The notes under the pieces are model-generated. The model worked only from the letters and a program-made list of their open reading frames with translations. It searched no databases and was not told the origin of the DNA. The position numbers were made by a program, and so were the translations under genes. 64,000 nt of DNA from Acanthosoma haemorrhoidale (taxonomy: Eukaryota; Arthropoda; Insecta; Hemiptera; Acanthosomatidae): positions 38,059,288 to 38,123,287 of the forward strand of contig OV884015.1 of the NCBI GenBank assembly GCA_930367205.1, read 5' to 3'. Positions within the stretch are counted from its first letter, which is position 1. Every line of letters starts with the position of its first letter. Shown one piece after another: positions 22,116-34,106 of the stretch.

Positions 22116-24266
22116 AAATTGCAAAAACCTTAGAATTAGTTAAACACTACTATATACCCTCATGAACTGCATATATACAGTAATTATAAGGGGGCTAAGT
22201 GAAATTTTAGTTCATGTAGATCCATTGTAGATTCTAAATCCTAACAATTATATCAAAATGAAGTTATTAAGCAATGGTTACCACGTATGCAGTTTTAACA
22301 GTAATCGTTTTTGTGACACTTTTTTTTTGACAAGTTATGTAATAGTAAACGATGCTATCAATTTATTAAAATATCTTGAATCACTATGACTCAAGTATTT
22401 ACTACAGTTAATTTATCACAATTATTCCCCCTACTCTACTAATTAAACGATTATATAACAAGTATTATGGTATTGTTTTTAAATTTTGTTACATCAAATA
22501 CACACATTATTGTTGCTGAAGATTACGGCGATTGTGTAGAATTCATGGGAAATGAGAAAAGCAATTATTTTCGAACGGTTTTTTTTATTATTTGTTCTTA
22601 AACGTCCTCATGGACTGGAAATGAATATGGAACGAATGAATGAAATTTACATGAAAAGAATGCTTCTTTTTCTGTGGGTGATAATCAGTAGACATTGTGT
22701 AGATATAATTTTCTTTTGGCTCATGTCACGATGAAAATATCATTTAAATTAAGCTATTTCGTATTTATGTTATTTTTTGGACAACTTTTTTCTCCCATTT
22801 ATTCCTAACCGATGCAACGTATATATGTTAAAAACATCGATCATAGATTGAGGAAGGTTTGGATTGGATTTATTTTGTTGGATATGAACTAAACCCTTTG
22901 TAAATTTACAATGCTTTTATCTCAACCGTGAGAACGTTGCAGTAAAACCGACTTAACAAATTCTTTGAATCATCAGAAATAATAAAATATTACAAAGAGG
23001 GCAATAAAGATAATTCTGATCGCCTTGTGCAAGATGTTACCATTTCCTGAACGGGATATTATCAGTGCTTGAGATGCACTGTTTGTCATATATTGGACCA
23101 CATATAGATAATTTCGTGTTTTTTTTCTACATGTGTGTCTGCCAGTCTGTTTGTCTTAGCGATTGTGAGCGCCATGTTTCTCCTATAAACATGAACTTTT
23201 ATGAATATATTCCATTTCATTACTCGAAGACATAAAAAATATTTTCTACTCATCATAACTAAGGGTTATTAATTAATTAATTCATAACCAAAACATAAAT
23301 ATTTCCCCAAAATTTGAAGTTGAAAATCATATTGAGTAGAGAATAAACTTTACCTTGATTAATAATATATAATTTTATTTTTGTATTTTAGGTTTAAAAT
23401 TAACCAAATCCTTAAAAATGTAACTAACGTCGTTTGTTTGTAACTAACGTTCACTACTTTTACTTTTAACCAGGTACATCGTATTTCGTATGTTTTTCTA
23501 CCATTCCTTGCTGACTGTGTGTCCTGCGAACTTGACCACACATGATGTTGATGAAATTTAACACTCTTATATGTTTTGGTTATTATATTACGAAATGTAA
23601 TTAAAATAAGTATTTATTCTGGGACATTGTCCCGTAAGAATAACAAAAAGGTACAAATAAATATGTCTAGCTGACAATATGTATAAAATAAGTTATTCTG
23701 CTGTCGCTGGCTTATGAAGTGGTGATTTAAATGAAGCAACAGCACAATGCTAATAAACATAACAAATAAATGAGGCGGAACCCTTTGAATGTAGATACAG
23801 GTCGGGTGGGGGGATCTATTACGCGATTTGAATTTGAGAACACTGTAAAGGTAAGGGGACTTATCTGTCATATAATTAATATAGAAGAGAGAATCAATGT
23901 ATTGGTATTGGTGACGGGCAGAGGGGTCCCAATACGACATAGCGTTGGGAAACCCAACAGCCTCCGAGTATAAACCTTCATCATCCGAAAACATCTTCTG
24001 AGCGACCACCATTCACCACACAACCGTAGTCAAATCGCACGAGAAAGGAGTCTAGGCACTGGCGACTGTAATAGGTATTCCCCTCATCTCAGAAACGTTT
24101 GAACAATTGATCGGTGGGTTTAGGAAGTGTTGCCCTTCCATCAGAGAGTTCGAGGATCAAACCAAGGTTCTTGACTTGACTAATGAACAGTGTTGTGTGA
24201 ATAATGGATAAATGATTCATCCCTGCACTACACCTGTAGACAACGGTACTGTTTGGGATGGAATTA

Positions 24267-25140
24267 AAGGGTGTCCCAGAATTAACGCAAGATTTGAATT
24301 TGCCACCATTTGTCCAGTAAAGTGCTGGCAACCCTATGAAAAAACAATTTGACAGCTGACAGTTTAGGGTTAGTAAAAATGGAGCGTTACACGATAGAAC
24401 AACGTGTCTTTATTGTTGAACATTATCTCAAAAATAATGAAAGTTTGGCGGCCGCAGTTCGAACATTTCATACTAAATATGGTCGGAATAGTATTTTGAC
24501 TTCATCAACTGTGAGGAGATTAATTGAAAAATTTAGGGAGACTGGATCAGTTGGAGACATTAAACACACTGGTCGTCCAAAAACAAGCCGTTTAAATTTC
24601 AATTTCGAAGCAGTGCGTGAGAGTGTGCTTGAAAATCCAGGAATTGATATTCGGGGTCGTAGACCGTGCCGAAATTGGATGATATTTATGTGGTTTCAAC
24701 AAGATGGTGCCACATGCCATACAGCCCATGAAACAATTCAAATACTGCATGAGACATTTCCAGGTCGTGTACTCTCTCGTTTCGATGATAAGAATTGGCA
24801 CTCTAGATCGTGTGGTTTAACACCTTTAGATTTCTTTTTATGGGGTTATTTGAAGTCAAAGTTGTATGCCAACAAGCCCACGTCCACCCGTGCATTAAAA
24901 GAGGAAATTCAAGGCTGAATCAACGAAATTCAACCACATTTTATGCCAGATGGTCATGGAAAATTTCAACAAAAGAATGCGTATGTGCCAGCAATGTCGT
25001 GGAGGCCATTTGCCCGATGTGTTATTCCATAAATAACCCTATCCTATTCACTTTATAATTCAATAAAAAAATAATAACAAAAATACTAAAACTGTGTTTT
25101 CTATTTAAATCAAATCTTGCGTTAATTCTGGGACACCCTA
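24267..25140 (+). mobile_element. Mariner-like (Tc1/mariner superfamily) element, internally deleted
   Basis: Terminal inverted repeats of 30 bp are identical: AGGGTGTCCCAGAATTAACG continuing to 24297 on the left, its complement at 25110-25139 on the right. TA dinucleotides flank both ends (24265-24266 and 25141-25142), the expected target duplication. At 874 bp it is shorter than an autonomous element of ~1.2-1.3 kb because the middle of the transposase gene is missing. Confidence 0.9.
24349..24918 (+). pseudogene. Mariner-like transposase, internal deletion and C-terminal stop
   Basis: The frame has the N-terminal helix-turn-helix DNA-binding part (MERYTIEQRVFIVEHYL...STVRRLIEKFRETGSV, then GRPKTSR). 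It jumps near residue 103 from PGIDIRGRR directly to the catalytic C-terminal half, so the first catalytic Asp is lost. The second Asp is in FQQDGATCHTAH and the third in LTPLDFFLWGYLKSK. Forty-one residues lie between them, which fits a DD41D-type spacing. The natural start is probably the ATG of MERYTIEQ at 24379, not the upstream in-frame ATG. An in-frame TGA at 24916-24918 ends it early; homologous sequence (INEIQPHFM...) continues to about 25030. It cannot encode an active enzyme. Confidence 0.9.
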
Positions 25141-25142
25141 TA

Positions 25143-26286
25143 CAATGGGAAGTATGCTAATAGTTTTATTGGTAAATATTTTAGCTATTTAAAATGTTTT
25201 ATTACTTATTGAATATACCATTTTAAGTTTAAACAATTAAAAGTAATTAACTAAAAGTATTTTTTGAAACTCATCTATCCTTTTATACTCCTATGTACAT
25301 TGCTATCTCACTTCTTGATTTGATGTGTGTAGTACTAAAAAAATTCTATTTAGCTCATAAATGTAAAAATATATAAAAGTTGTGATTTAATTATAAAAAA
25401 AAAATGGCATAGCAACTGATCCTTGGGTTGACTGGTGATTAATTCTAGTCCCAGAAGACTATTCAAGGAGTGGTTGACATGTGGGGCCCATCCTATAGTG
25501 GGGATTTACGTGATCCGCCTGACCCGAAGCAATCAGAAATGAGGACCACTGATTTAATTCGATATCTAAGGTTATGAGTTAAGTGTCATCGGAAAAATTT
25601 TACATTGGTGTGAAATAAAAGCTGATTACACGTTTTCCTTGTTTACAGTTTAAACTTTTTAAAATAATATTTCGAAGAACCGTAGAAGTTTATTTCATAT
25701 TATCAGACTATGGTGTTAGGACTCATAATGCTTTCTCGACTGAGCGATTTACTAAGGTACTAGGGCAAGTTCACTTCTTTTGTTCCATGAGCTCCCTTCA
25801 CAACTTTTTCCCAAACAGTTTAAATCTGATCTAGTTTTTTTCCTACTGGGAGACTTGAGATTCCTCTACTTTCTACTTTAGGAAAAATGCTAATCAATTT
25901 CGATAGTTCCTTTCTTGCATATGGTTTTGATTAACTTTGATAACAGTCGTGAAACTAGTTTCATGGGTATACCATATTCTTTCAGGTAGCAAAGCACCCC
26001 TATCCCGAATCCACCACAAATTTTCGAATATTTCCCCCGTAGTTTTCCTGTTAAAACTGCTACTAAGGGTAGGACCAGTTGATTACGGAGTTTTCAAACC
26101 TAGGCCGCTATGTCTGTCAAAAAATTAAATTGGCAGTTTTAAGGCCTGCATCAGAAAATATACAAACTTACATTCTTCCCCCCGGGTAAAAAGCTGTGCT
26201 TTATTGAAACCAGGAATATAATATGCACTTTTCCTGATGATAGTCTTGAGGGTCATCACTTCAATCCTAAATGTGTTAACAGACCC
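25143..26286. other. Spacer without recognised genes
   Basis: AT-rich, with a modestly GC-richer patch at 25420-25560 that shows no long frame. Nothing recognised. Confidence 0.5.
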
Positions 26287-26932
26287 TGTAGCGACCGCTA
26301 ACTACATAAGTTAAATCACCCTATACTCTATTGCATATATATTGTAAGCAAAAGTAAAATAACATGAACTAAATGTATTATAAACAAATATAAATCATTG
26401 TAAAAGTGTTAAGCAATAAAAGGCGGCAGCCAACTAAGTCACGAGAAAGGGTCACCAGCTGGCAGTCATAAACAGTCATAAACTTAACAACCATTTAGGG
26501 GGCCTCTCTACCTCCAGGGGACAAGGGGTCGTGTAATGAAGCGTGGGTACAGCACCACAGGTGTCCACAGCCCCCAACCGCCGGATTAGACCCTCTCAGC
26601 CTCCCAGCAGGAAGTATAGAGGGTACTTATGGCAGGGCTACTGGCCCTGTTAGTTAGTCTCTTAGTCTCCTCGTCAGTCTCCTCGCGAGTCTCTCGGGAC
26701 CTTGACTCGGTGATGCTTGGTTTCCGCTCGAACTATGAAAACTTGACTAATTCTTTATGAAACCTCTGTACCTCTTCTCTTGAACATAGTGCATTGTCGG
26801 GGCACATACCTATCATAAATGAAGTCAGATATTAACGCCGTCATGGAACGATTGTCTAGGTTATAAACACGAACAATCCGCACTTGTCACCAGGGCTAGG
26901 GTGATCAGGCACCCCCTAGTGACAACCCGACA
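26287..26932 (-). mobile_element. Solo LTR-like element, copy 4
   Basis: Reverse orientation: starts TGTAGCGACC (complement of the GGTCGCTACA end) and ends CCCGACA (complement of the TGTCGGG start). A perfect 5-bp duplication GACCC flanks it at 26282-26286 and 26933-26937. It is close to copies 1 and 6 throughout, including the GTGCCCCGACAATGCACTATG block. No coding region. Confidence 0.88.
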
Positions 26933-27033
26933 GACCCCTACACAAATAAGTTCACACAAATCACCCATTGATGTTCATGATACTTAATCTTCTCCAAGAC
27001 CAAAGCTATAGCTTCATTTTTTTATTCATTTAT

Positions 27034-27230
27034 TCATTTTTGCTTGTGAGCAATTAGTATTGAATTATATTTATTCCCATTGTGTAGAAGGAAACATTTC
27101 AAACTTCGCTTTGAGCAGTCAATAAATAGGCGCCAATTATCTGGAAAATACTCAGGAAGATCCAATTTTTGCAGGAGTCCTCTAATTTCGTGACAGAATA
27201 CAAGATTGTCTTCTTGAGAGAAGAAGGGAA
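27034..27230 (-). pseudogene. Fragment of a repetitive TE-like ORF family (WRLFIDCSK motif)
   Basis: The minus-strand frame reads FFSQEDNLVFCHEIRGLLQKL...WRLFIDCSKRSLKCFLLHNGNKYNSILIAHK and stops. I recognise this as a conserved stretch of a repetitive uncharacterised protein family common in insect genomes, but I cannot assign it to a transposon class. The upstream and downstream parts expected in a full copy are absent or too decayed to read. A second fragment of the same region lies at 54478-54880. Confidence 0.6.
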
Positions 27231-27781
27231 AAGAAGAATACAGGAACCAATCCTTTTGTATGTGATTTAGAACTGCACAAAATTGAGTTAGAACTGCACG
27301 TAAAAAAAACAACACTCTGATCTAAAAAAAGTTGAGCGGAAATTGCAAAAACTAATTTGATATTTAGATTCAGTGCCCTAAATACAGCTGAAATCAGTAC
27401 TAAAATCCTAGCCACCAAAAAAAAAAAAATTAATTTTTCTTGTAGGCCTGTGTAATCACAAACCAGTTTGAAACTAGTCCATGATTCAGCATTGGAACAA
27501 ACCAATTTCCAATATGTCAGTCGATAGAATGCAAAGTTCTGAATGCATTAATTTAAAGCCAAAGAAAAAATAATTGGCAAGAACGGGAATGACCTCTACC
27601 AAGTGAGCTAGTCTGTCTCGAGTGATTTCCTTTCCAATATGAGCTTTTTTTTGGCCGTTAATTATTAATAATAATAAATTATATCGGGACCAATCCAACA
27701 AACGTTTCTCATTTAAAAACGATGTATTAAATTATTTTCATTTAATACCATCGGCTAACTGACTCTCATGGAATTGACAGA

Positions 27782-27825
27782 TTTTTTTTTCTTTATAACC
27801 CTTTTAAATTTGCAGATAATTTGTT
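27782..27825 (-). repeat. Minimal 3' terminus of the truncated LINE family seen at 35893, 39934 and 49886
   Basis: A T9 run followed by CTTTATAACCCTTTTAAATT and TGCAGATAAT matches the terminal ~45 bp (tail plus end of 3' UTR) of the LINE family at 39934 and 49886. It is an extremely 5'-truncated insertion, directly beside the tail of the element at 27836. Confidence 0.6.
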
Positions 27826-28266
27826 TGACTTAGGGTTTTTTTTTTCTTAGCTCTCAAACTTTTAAAAATAGGACGTGGGAAAAATTATTTTGGGCTAATG
27901 AGTGCCTTTCACTAAGGGGAGTCCCCCATTTGAAGGATGTATGAGTGTATGAGAAGGATATAGGGTGTGGAATGCCTAAAGGAGGCGGGTGGAATCAGGA
28001 AGGTAGTGAGAGTCTACCGAGGGTGGAGCCTACGGGTACCTAGGCAATGGTTTGTAGTCGGCCAGGTCAAGCCTGGCCCGCCTGAAATAAGTCGGCCTCT
28101 CGGCCAACAGGTAGGTCGACCCTGCTTAAACAGGTAGATGGGGTCTTGTAGCTTCGGTTGAGTCGGCCGGGAGATCGGCCTCGATCTCTCGGCTGGGTGT
28201 AGATCTTCAGTCTCCGTCAGGGGGCTAGGTTTCGATCACGTCCATCTGTCTCCAGGCTTCGGCGGT

Positions 28267-29391
28267 CTAGCAGTGCTTCCTGAATTTGATGTGCCTTCTC
28301 TTGATGAAATCTTCAATGGTGAGCACTTCAAATTTTTTATGCATCTCGTCCGCCTTCATTCGGTCGAACGGGGTATGTTTGAGGGAGGTGCGGAGAACTC
28401 TGTTCTGAAATTGCTGGAGCGTTTTGAGAGTGTTAGGAGTCAGATACTTGAAGAGAGGGGTCCCATACATCAAAGCAGGTCTTAGGACACTCTGGTATAT
28501 CAGCAGCTTGAGGCGTACCGATAAAGCCGGGCTGTGAAGTAGGTGTCCGAGGCTGAAGAATTTCTTCCTAACACTCTTTAACTTCTTGCCGAGATGTGTT
28601 GTGAACGACAAGTATCTACCGAGGGTAATCCCAAGGTAGCATAGCTTGTTGCTTACATGGCACTCTTTGCCGTCTAAGACGAAGGATTTCGGGAGCTTCT
28701 TTCTTCCGGATTTATAGCTGTATATAATTCCTTGCGTCTTGGCCGGGTTGACTTTAATGTGGACGGCATCGAGTTTCTCGGCGATCTGTTGACTGGCGCT
28801 CTCAGCGAATTTCAGGGCTCTGGTGGGATTGATGCTAGTGCTGTAAACACCAATGTCGTCTGCATACGCCGATACCTCGCAGTTGGGGTACGAGGCTCCT
28901 ACGATGTGGGCGGTGTAAATGTTGAACAGCAGGGGGCCTAGCACCGATCCTTGTGGGACACCGGCAGTGTAATTTCTTCGGGTCGTAGACGTAGTGCCTA
29001 TACGAACCGAAAAAGTTCTGCCTGTAAGATAGGATCTCATCAGGTTCTGCAGCTGATCCGAAAATTCATATTCCCTCAGACGTTGGAGTAGGATGTAGTG
29101 GTCCACAGAGTCGAAAGCTTTCGAACAGTCCAGTGAAATCATAGCGGTAGCTCTGTTGCTCCGGACGTTCGATGCGACGTGGTGTTGCAATCTCACCAGG
29201 CTGTTGTTCGCACTTAAGTCTGTGCTGAAACCAGTCTGCTCTGGTGGGATGACTTCTCGTGACTTGCAGTGCCCGGAGAGATGTACGTGGATGATTCTCT
29301 CGAACAGCTTCGAGAGTTGAGTCAGCAGACTGATGGGGCGGTAATGAGATGGCTCATAACCGCTTTTCGCTGGTTTCAGAAGGGGGACCAC
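28267..29391 (-). pseudogene. Reverse transcriptase half of jockey-like ORF2
   Basis: A 374-aa frame covers the RT domain: VPLLKPAKSGYEPSHYRPISLL, SLDCSKAFDSVDH, GVPQGSVLGPLLFN and SAYADDIGVY. It is cut off from the endonuclease half by a small deletion and frameshift around 29391-29430 plus a stop at 29489. The C-terminus is altered: a ~72-bp deletion after IKRRHIKF removes the FDSLQ block that is present in the copy at 18374-18788. Confidence 0.9.
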
Positions 29392-29488
29392 TACAGTTCT
29401 GGGGGAAATAGTGCAGCCTGAAGCAGGAGTTCAACACGTTCGTTATGAATGAGATGCCTTTCCTGGGCAGCTGCTTGAGTAGGATGTT

Positions 29489-30799
29489 CTAGATGGAATC
29501 TTGGCCTGGGGCCTTCCTGCCGGTCGTTCTTTGAATGAATGCAGCGCATTTCCGGTGTGAGGTGTAGATTTCGGTAGTGGTGGGGAAGGGGGGGGGGTCG
29601 AGGGCTCCTATTGGCTGTCCCTGGCCACGACTGACTTCCTCATAATGGGCCGCCAAGATGTCTGCTTGTTCGGTGGTGGGAATGGACTGCCCGTTCACGG
29701 CCAGCCTTACACCGTTCTTTTTGGACCTGCAGGTCTTCACAAGCTTCCACAATTGCTTGTGGTCACCGTGGAGACTGGTGAGGCGATCTTCCCAAATCGA
29801 ATTTTTCCACTGGGCCATCAGGGACTTAACTTGGTTTGTAAGAGCATTTAAAACCGGGTTTAAGTCCCTGTTTTTGGTCCTAAACCATCTGTTCTTGATG
29901 TTATTACGCGGTCTAATCAGTTGTAGTATGTGATCCGGAGGTTTTCTCAGAGAAGGGGGCTTCGGAAAAAATTTCGGGATCGATGCATCGGCAGCTCGAT
30001 CGATGACGTCCTGTAGCTGATAGATAGCGTAATCTATGTCCCAAGTGTGTCTCAGGGGCGTGACTGTGGGCAACTCGGTCTTGATGAGATGCTTGTAGAG
30101 GCCCCACTTGGCCTCATCGTACCTGTACCTAGAAGCAGGTGGGTCTGGCATGTCACCTTCTAGTTCATAGAGAACAGGCCGATGGTCGGAGGTAGTGAAA
30201 TCTAAGGCAGAGCATCCGGTGACCCGGTGTGGCTTTTGTGTCAGGAGCAGGTCAGGCGTGGAGGTTCTGTCTGGGTTAGCGAAATGACGGAAGGTCGGCA
30301 ATCCTGGGTGGATGACCGTAAATGGAGTTTTAGTGATGTAACGGCCTAGGGCGTTTGCCGTAGTACTGCTCCACCAGCTGTGGTTCGCATTTAGGTCACC
30401 CACGATGACGTGTCTTCGGTCATGAGCTATCGTAGTGAGCAGGAGCTTATACGGGTCACAGACGGCTCTCGGTCTTCTGTAGACTCCTGATACGATGATG
30501 CTGTTCGTGAGCCGTAGCTGGAGCGTGACTATGTATTGGTCGGGGCCTAGGCTGACGGGTGGGGGCCGTCGCCTACAGGGTAATCCGTTTTTAACTAACA
30601 CCGCTACTTCTTCAGATATAGTTTCAGTGTCTTGGCGGTAGGCAGTATAACCCGGGAAGCGGCAGAAGTGTATTTTCTTCAACCTGGTATTGGTGAGAAC
30701 GACAACGTCTGGCGAATGGCACCGTAGAATTACTTCTACGTCGGCTGGTTTGGGCCGAAGGCCGCAGACGTTGTAATTTAAAATTACGTGCCCCATCAT
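29489..30799 (-). pseudogene. Endonuclease half of jockey-like ORF2
   Basis: A 436-aa frame starting at an ATG immediately after the ORF1 stop (TAAATG). It contains an APE-like endonuclease (LNYNVCGL, GDLNANHSWW, TPDLLLT, SDHRP) followed by the linker up to GRKAPGQDSI, where an in-frame TAG (29489-29491) ends it. The position of the usual endonuclease glutamate reads TNTRL here; the intact relative at 40881 has TDTRL. Confidence 0.88.
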
Positions 30800-31362
30800 T
30801 TAGATGTTTGATTTTTTTAATTCTGACATCATCAGCGTTACCACCTCAGTGAGTTTATTCATGGCATCATTATTACTGTTAGTAGGTTGAGGTAGGGGCT
30901 CTGGGAGAACTTCCGGAGCCCTGGTGTTTCCGGATGCCATCTGAGTGGTGGAGGGGGGGGGGCAGGCATGTATGTGGCCCTTCTCGGCCCGGCTGTAATA
31001 TTCTGTGCCTGCTTTTTGATCTCTGCAGTCTCTAGAAGTTTTACCCTGTACGGGCACTGTCGGTACGACGCGACATGACTTCCCCCGCAATTTGCACATT
31101 TGAGGGGAATTGAAGCGTCTCTTGGGCAGTCTTTTATGTCGTGAGGCTCGCTGCACCTCACGCACTTGGCCTGCTTGAAACAGTACCGTCTGGTATGGCC
31201 GTATTCCTGGCAGTTCAGGCACATCGGGATCCCTCTTTTTTCGTGAAAAATGCTCACTCGAAAGAGCACATTACTTATATGACGGAGCTGCTTCAAGGTC
31301 TCCGCCTTCAGCGTGTGATCCCCTATCACTAGTATCGGTTCAATCTCTGTCCGAGTGCTCAC
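30800..31362 (-). pseudogene. ORF1 (gag-like, CCHC zinc knuckles) C-terminal part, frameshifted
   Basis: The frame 31362-30859 carries EIEPILVIGDHTLKAETLKQLRHISNVLFRV and three CCHC knuckles (CLNCQEYGHTRRYC, CVRCSEPHDIKDC, CANCGGSHVASYRQC) as in jockey-clade ORF1. A homopolymer of about ten G near 30952-30962 breaks the frame. The last ~45 residues, ending MNKLTEVVTLMMSELKKSNI at 30800, continue in another frame. The N-terminal half is missing. Confidence 0.85.
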
Positions 31363-31365
31363 CTG

Positions 31366-33283
31366 TCTTCACGGGAACAAAGCGCCACTGTCTAAAATAT
31401 CAAAACTTTACCAAATTTGAGTTCTTGCCACAATGGAAGATGGATAGCGTTTCTTGTTGTTCAGAAACTATGCTTTCAGTTTTGGCACAACGAGAGCTAG
31501 GTTAATTTCAAGATAAGATAACCTTTTTGAATGACTTAGGGGGCACAGGGATCCTGTGCCTATCGTGTACCTAACGTACAGTATTTGCGAGAGTTTGGCC
31601 AAAGAAAATTCATATTGGGAAGGTAGTCACTCAAGAGAGGGTTGCAAGGGAGCCACTTGCTCATCTGCACCACTTGTCCTCATCTGCACATCACCCGAGG
31701 TCTTTTTATAATATTGTGTTTTTTTTTTAAAAAGAAAAATCATATTCAAGGATCATATTATTTGCATACAATTTTATCCAGCAAAAAAAAATAATGGGAA
31801 ACACACTAGTGACATACTATAAACACAACATACTAATCTAAAAAAACAACAAGTAATAAATGAACCAGCAGAGCAGTGACGGAGTGGAAGTGTGTTACTG
31901 TTACAAATAGGCTTTAAAATCAACCGACCTTTAAAAGCGGCTTTTCCTCAAGACGGTATTACGTAAAGGAACGGATGGCGCTACAGCTGCAGGCCGCCGA
32001 CCCGACGAGGAAAACAGGTGCACAAATCCTCCGACCTTTCCCGCAGACCCACGTGTCTGCTTCAGGTGAACTATCGTATTCCAAGTGACGCTTAACCAAC
32101 GGAAGATGAAGAGGCTCATCTTCCGGTACGAAGATACCTGGCCTGTATGTTGAGCGATATTGGCCGTGAAAAATTCAGGTCAAGTGTTTTTAAAACTGTT
32201 TTAAATATAGACTTTTGTAATTATATAGTTCACTAAAGTGTCAACAACGTATTATATATTATCGGTCAGATCCTACTTAAGATACCACTGAAAAAATTTG
32301 CGAATTGATGACAATTTGTAATTATAGGCCATTAAAGTACTTATATGGCATGAACATTATTGCTAAGGACGACGAGATTTTTTAATTGTATGCCGTATTA
32401 AAAATTATCGATATTTTTTCCTCAATAATTAATTGCCAAACATAAACATGTTTTATATTGACGGAGAGAGGGTTAAAATGCTTTATTTATTTCAGTTATC
32501 AAATGAGACCATGTAAATTTCCATGAGCAAATCGAACACTACAATGCATCAAAACTTTCTGAGAGCGAGTAAAATTCTTTTTGGTCTTTTGTTAAGGCCA
32601 TTTTCAGTGACTCATTTTTCTTTTTCTATTACTACCGAGAATTTTTTTAAGATTTTAAAAAGCCTAATGAAACTGAAGTGGAGATTCCAGCCCAAGCTTG
32701 GGGACATCAATAAATATCGTTCCTTTATTTTCCACATACTTAATTTTGTTTTTCTATATTCATAAAACACGATTTAATTCATATGAAATGTTGAAAATTC
32801 CGGTGATTAAAGTAATTTTTAGTCTACTCGGAAAAAGGTAACTGGTCCTGAAATCAATCAGTTATTTTGTTATGTTTTATCTTCAATGAGGCAAATGATA
32901 CAATTGTAAAAATCCGCTTTGTATCGGAAGATAGCAAAAAGCAATCTTGTTAAGCAACAAACTGATGTGCAGCCAGGATGTTTTTGCTCGACCTTGGATT
33001 GAGCATACCAACTATTTATCCTTGAATGATAATTTTTTGCAATATAATTTCATTTCTCTACTTTCACTTCATCACCAATCTTCTTCATTTTATGGTGCTA
33101 AAAATGTCGGGCTCTTTATTCTAATAAAAGACGTCCTAACGTGATATTATTTCAGGGTTTTGTACCTTTTCTATCCGAGAAACTTTCAGTATTCTCCTGC
33201 AGCTCCTCAATTTGAAAGATTTTAACAATTAATATTTATTAGCAGTTGAGGGCTCCTGGATACTAAATAGAGAGTACCTTACA
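31366..33283. other. Spacer with a CpG-richer patch
   Basis: Mostly AT-rich. A GC-richer patch at about 31950-32145 is open on the minus strand in two frames (one begins MSLFIFRWLSV, another reads PGIFVPEDEPLHLPLVKRHLE), which could be an exon, but splice signals are weak. A short near-palindrome GGCACAGGGATCCTGTGCC lies near 31550. Confidence 0.4.
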
Positions 33284-33676
33284 ATGGCGACGGAGGAGCT
33301 CAATGCAGGTCAAAATGGCATTGAGACTTCCTCGTTCTCACAAAAGATACACGAGCTCGTTAAGACCGAGGTGCGATTATTTCAGTTTGACTATCGCGGC
33401 TTCTGTTCCAACATCCAAGACCTGATTTGGTTTGTCTTCTCCGTTATCCTGGTTCTAACGGAAATACTAGCCGACACATTTGGGTTCGGAAGTCTTGCGA
33501 AAAAAATTTCTTGATCTTAATATTGACTTCAAGGCTTACTTAGGTGCCTTTCTAAATGGCACCGAAGTAAACTTTGCACAAACTTCTTTGCAACAGTATT
33601 GCATCAGCGTACCCAAGATCATCTATTACTTGTTTTTCGGTATCTGAGAACTCCATGAATTGAGAATAGCAAACAC
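33284..33676 (+). pseudogene. Unrecognised decayed ORF with a hydrophobic segment
   Basis: A frame from ATG at 33284 (context ACAATGGCG) has balanced codon use for ~70 codons. It contains a hydrophilic N-terminus and one hydrophobic segment (DLIWFVFSVILVLTEIL). It stops at 33514, just after an A7 run. In a neighbouring frame readable sequence continues (FLDLNIDFKAYLGAFLNGTE...) to a stop near 33645. This pattern suggests a frameshift at the homopolymer in a once longer gene. Further short frames at 33718-33927 and 33975-34160 could be later parts of the same relic. I do not recognise the family. Confidence 0.35.
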
Positions 33677-34106
33677 ATAATAGAACCCTATAAACCTACT
33701 GGTCTATAAGAGCTTCTATGAACTTACTCTCGACAACGGACAATTTAGCTCACGAAATACTGTTAAACAAAATTACGTACAGGTTGGAACCCATAGACGA
33801 ACGGAGAATTTTGTATTCCATTAAAGCTCCAAAAATTGCCTGGATCTCGATAAGAGAGCCCATTTTTCCTTATTTTATTACAAAAATATCAAAGAAAGGT
33901 AATAAGCATCTATTAGGGATCGCATAATCATTTCGATTTTCTTTAAATATGCTATTATTTGGTATAGTGGATACTTGATACCAAATCAACAAAATATAAC
34001 TACTGATTTCCTTGAGCTTTCCGATTCTCAGATCGGTAACGAGATAAACAAAACAAAAACATATTTTAAAGCATCCTTGTTTTATTCATTTTCCAAAACC
34101 AACGAA

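Larger units (their letters stand above)
20476..24266. other. AT-rich spacer with isolated candidate exons and a SINE-like piece
   Basis: Apart from the candidate exon at 21292-21353, the SINE-like tRNA head near 22046 and the diverged repeat at 20475-20635, no supported gene is seen. A minus-strand frame at 23614-24012 begins MVVAQKMFSDDEGLYSEAVGFPNAMSYWDPSARH, which has coding-like composition for ~38 codons and then becomes AT-driven. It could be a first exon, but no good donor follows and a TGA directly precedes the ATG. Confidence 0.45.
27836..31365 (-). mobile_element. Jockey-like non-LTR retrotransposon, broken and 5'-truncated
   Basis: On the minus strand: partial ORF1 (to 30800), ORF2 (30799-28267) and a 3' UTR ending in A10 (T run at 27836-27845). 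The 5' limit is placed near 31365, where homology to the intact element at 40578-44923 stops and an in-frame stop appears. ORF1 and ORF2 have frame breaks. Its 3' UTR and RT C-terminus are closest to the copy at 18373-19184, so these two form one subfamily and 40578-44923 another. Confidence 0.88.

Noticed and set aside
23614..24012. 132-codon minus-strand frame beginning MVVAQKMFSDDEG
   Set aside because: Only the first ~38 codons look coding, a stop directly precedes the ATG and no good splice donor follows.
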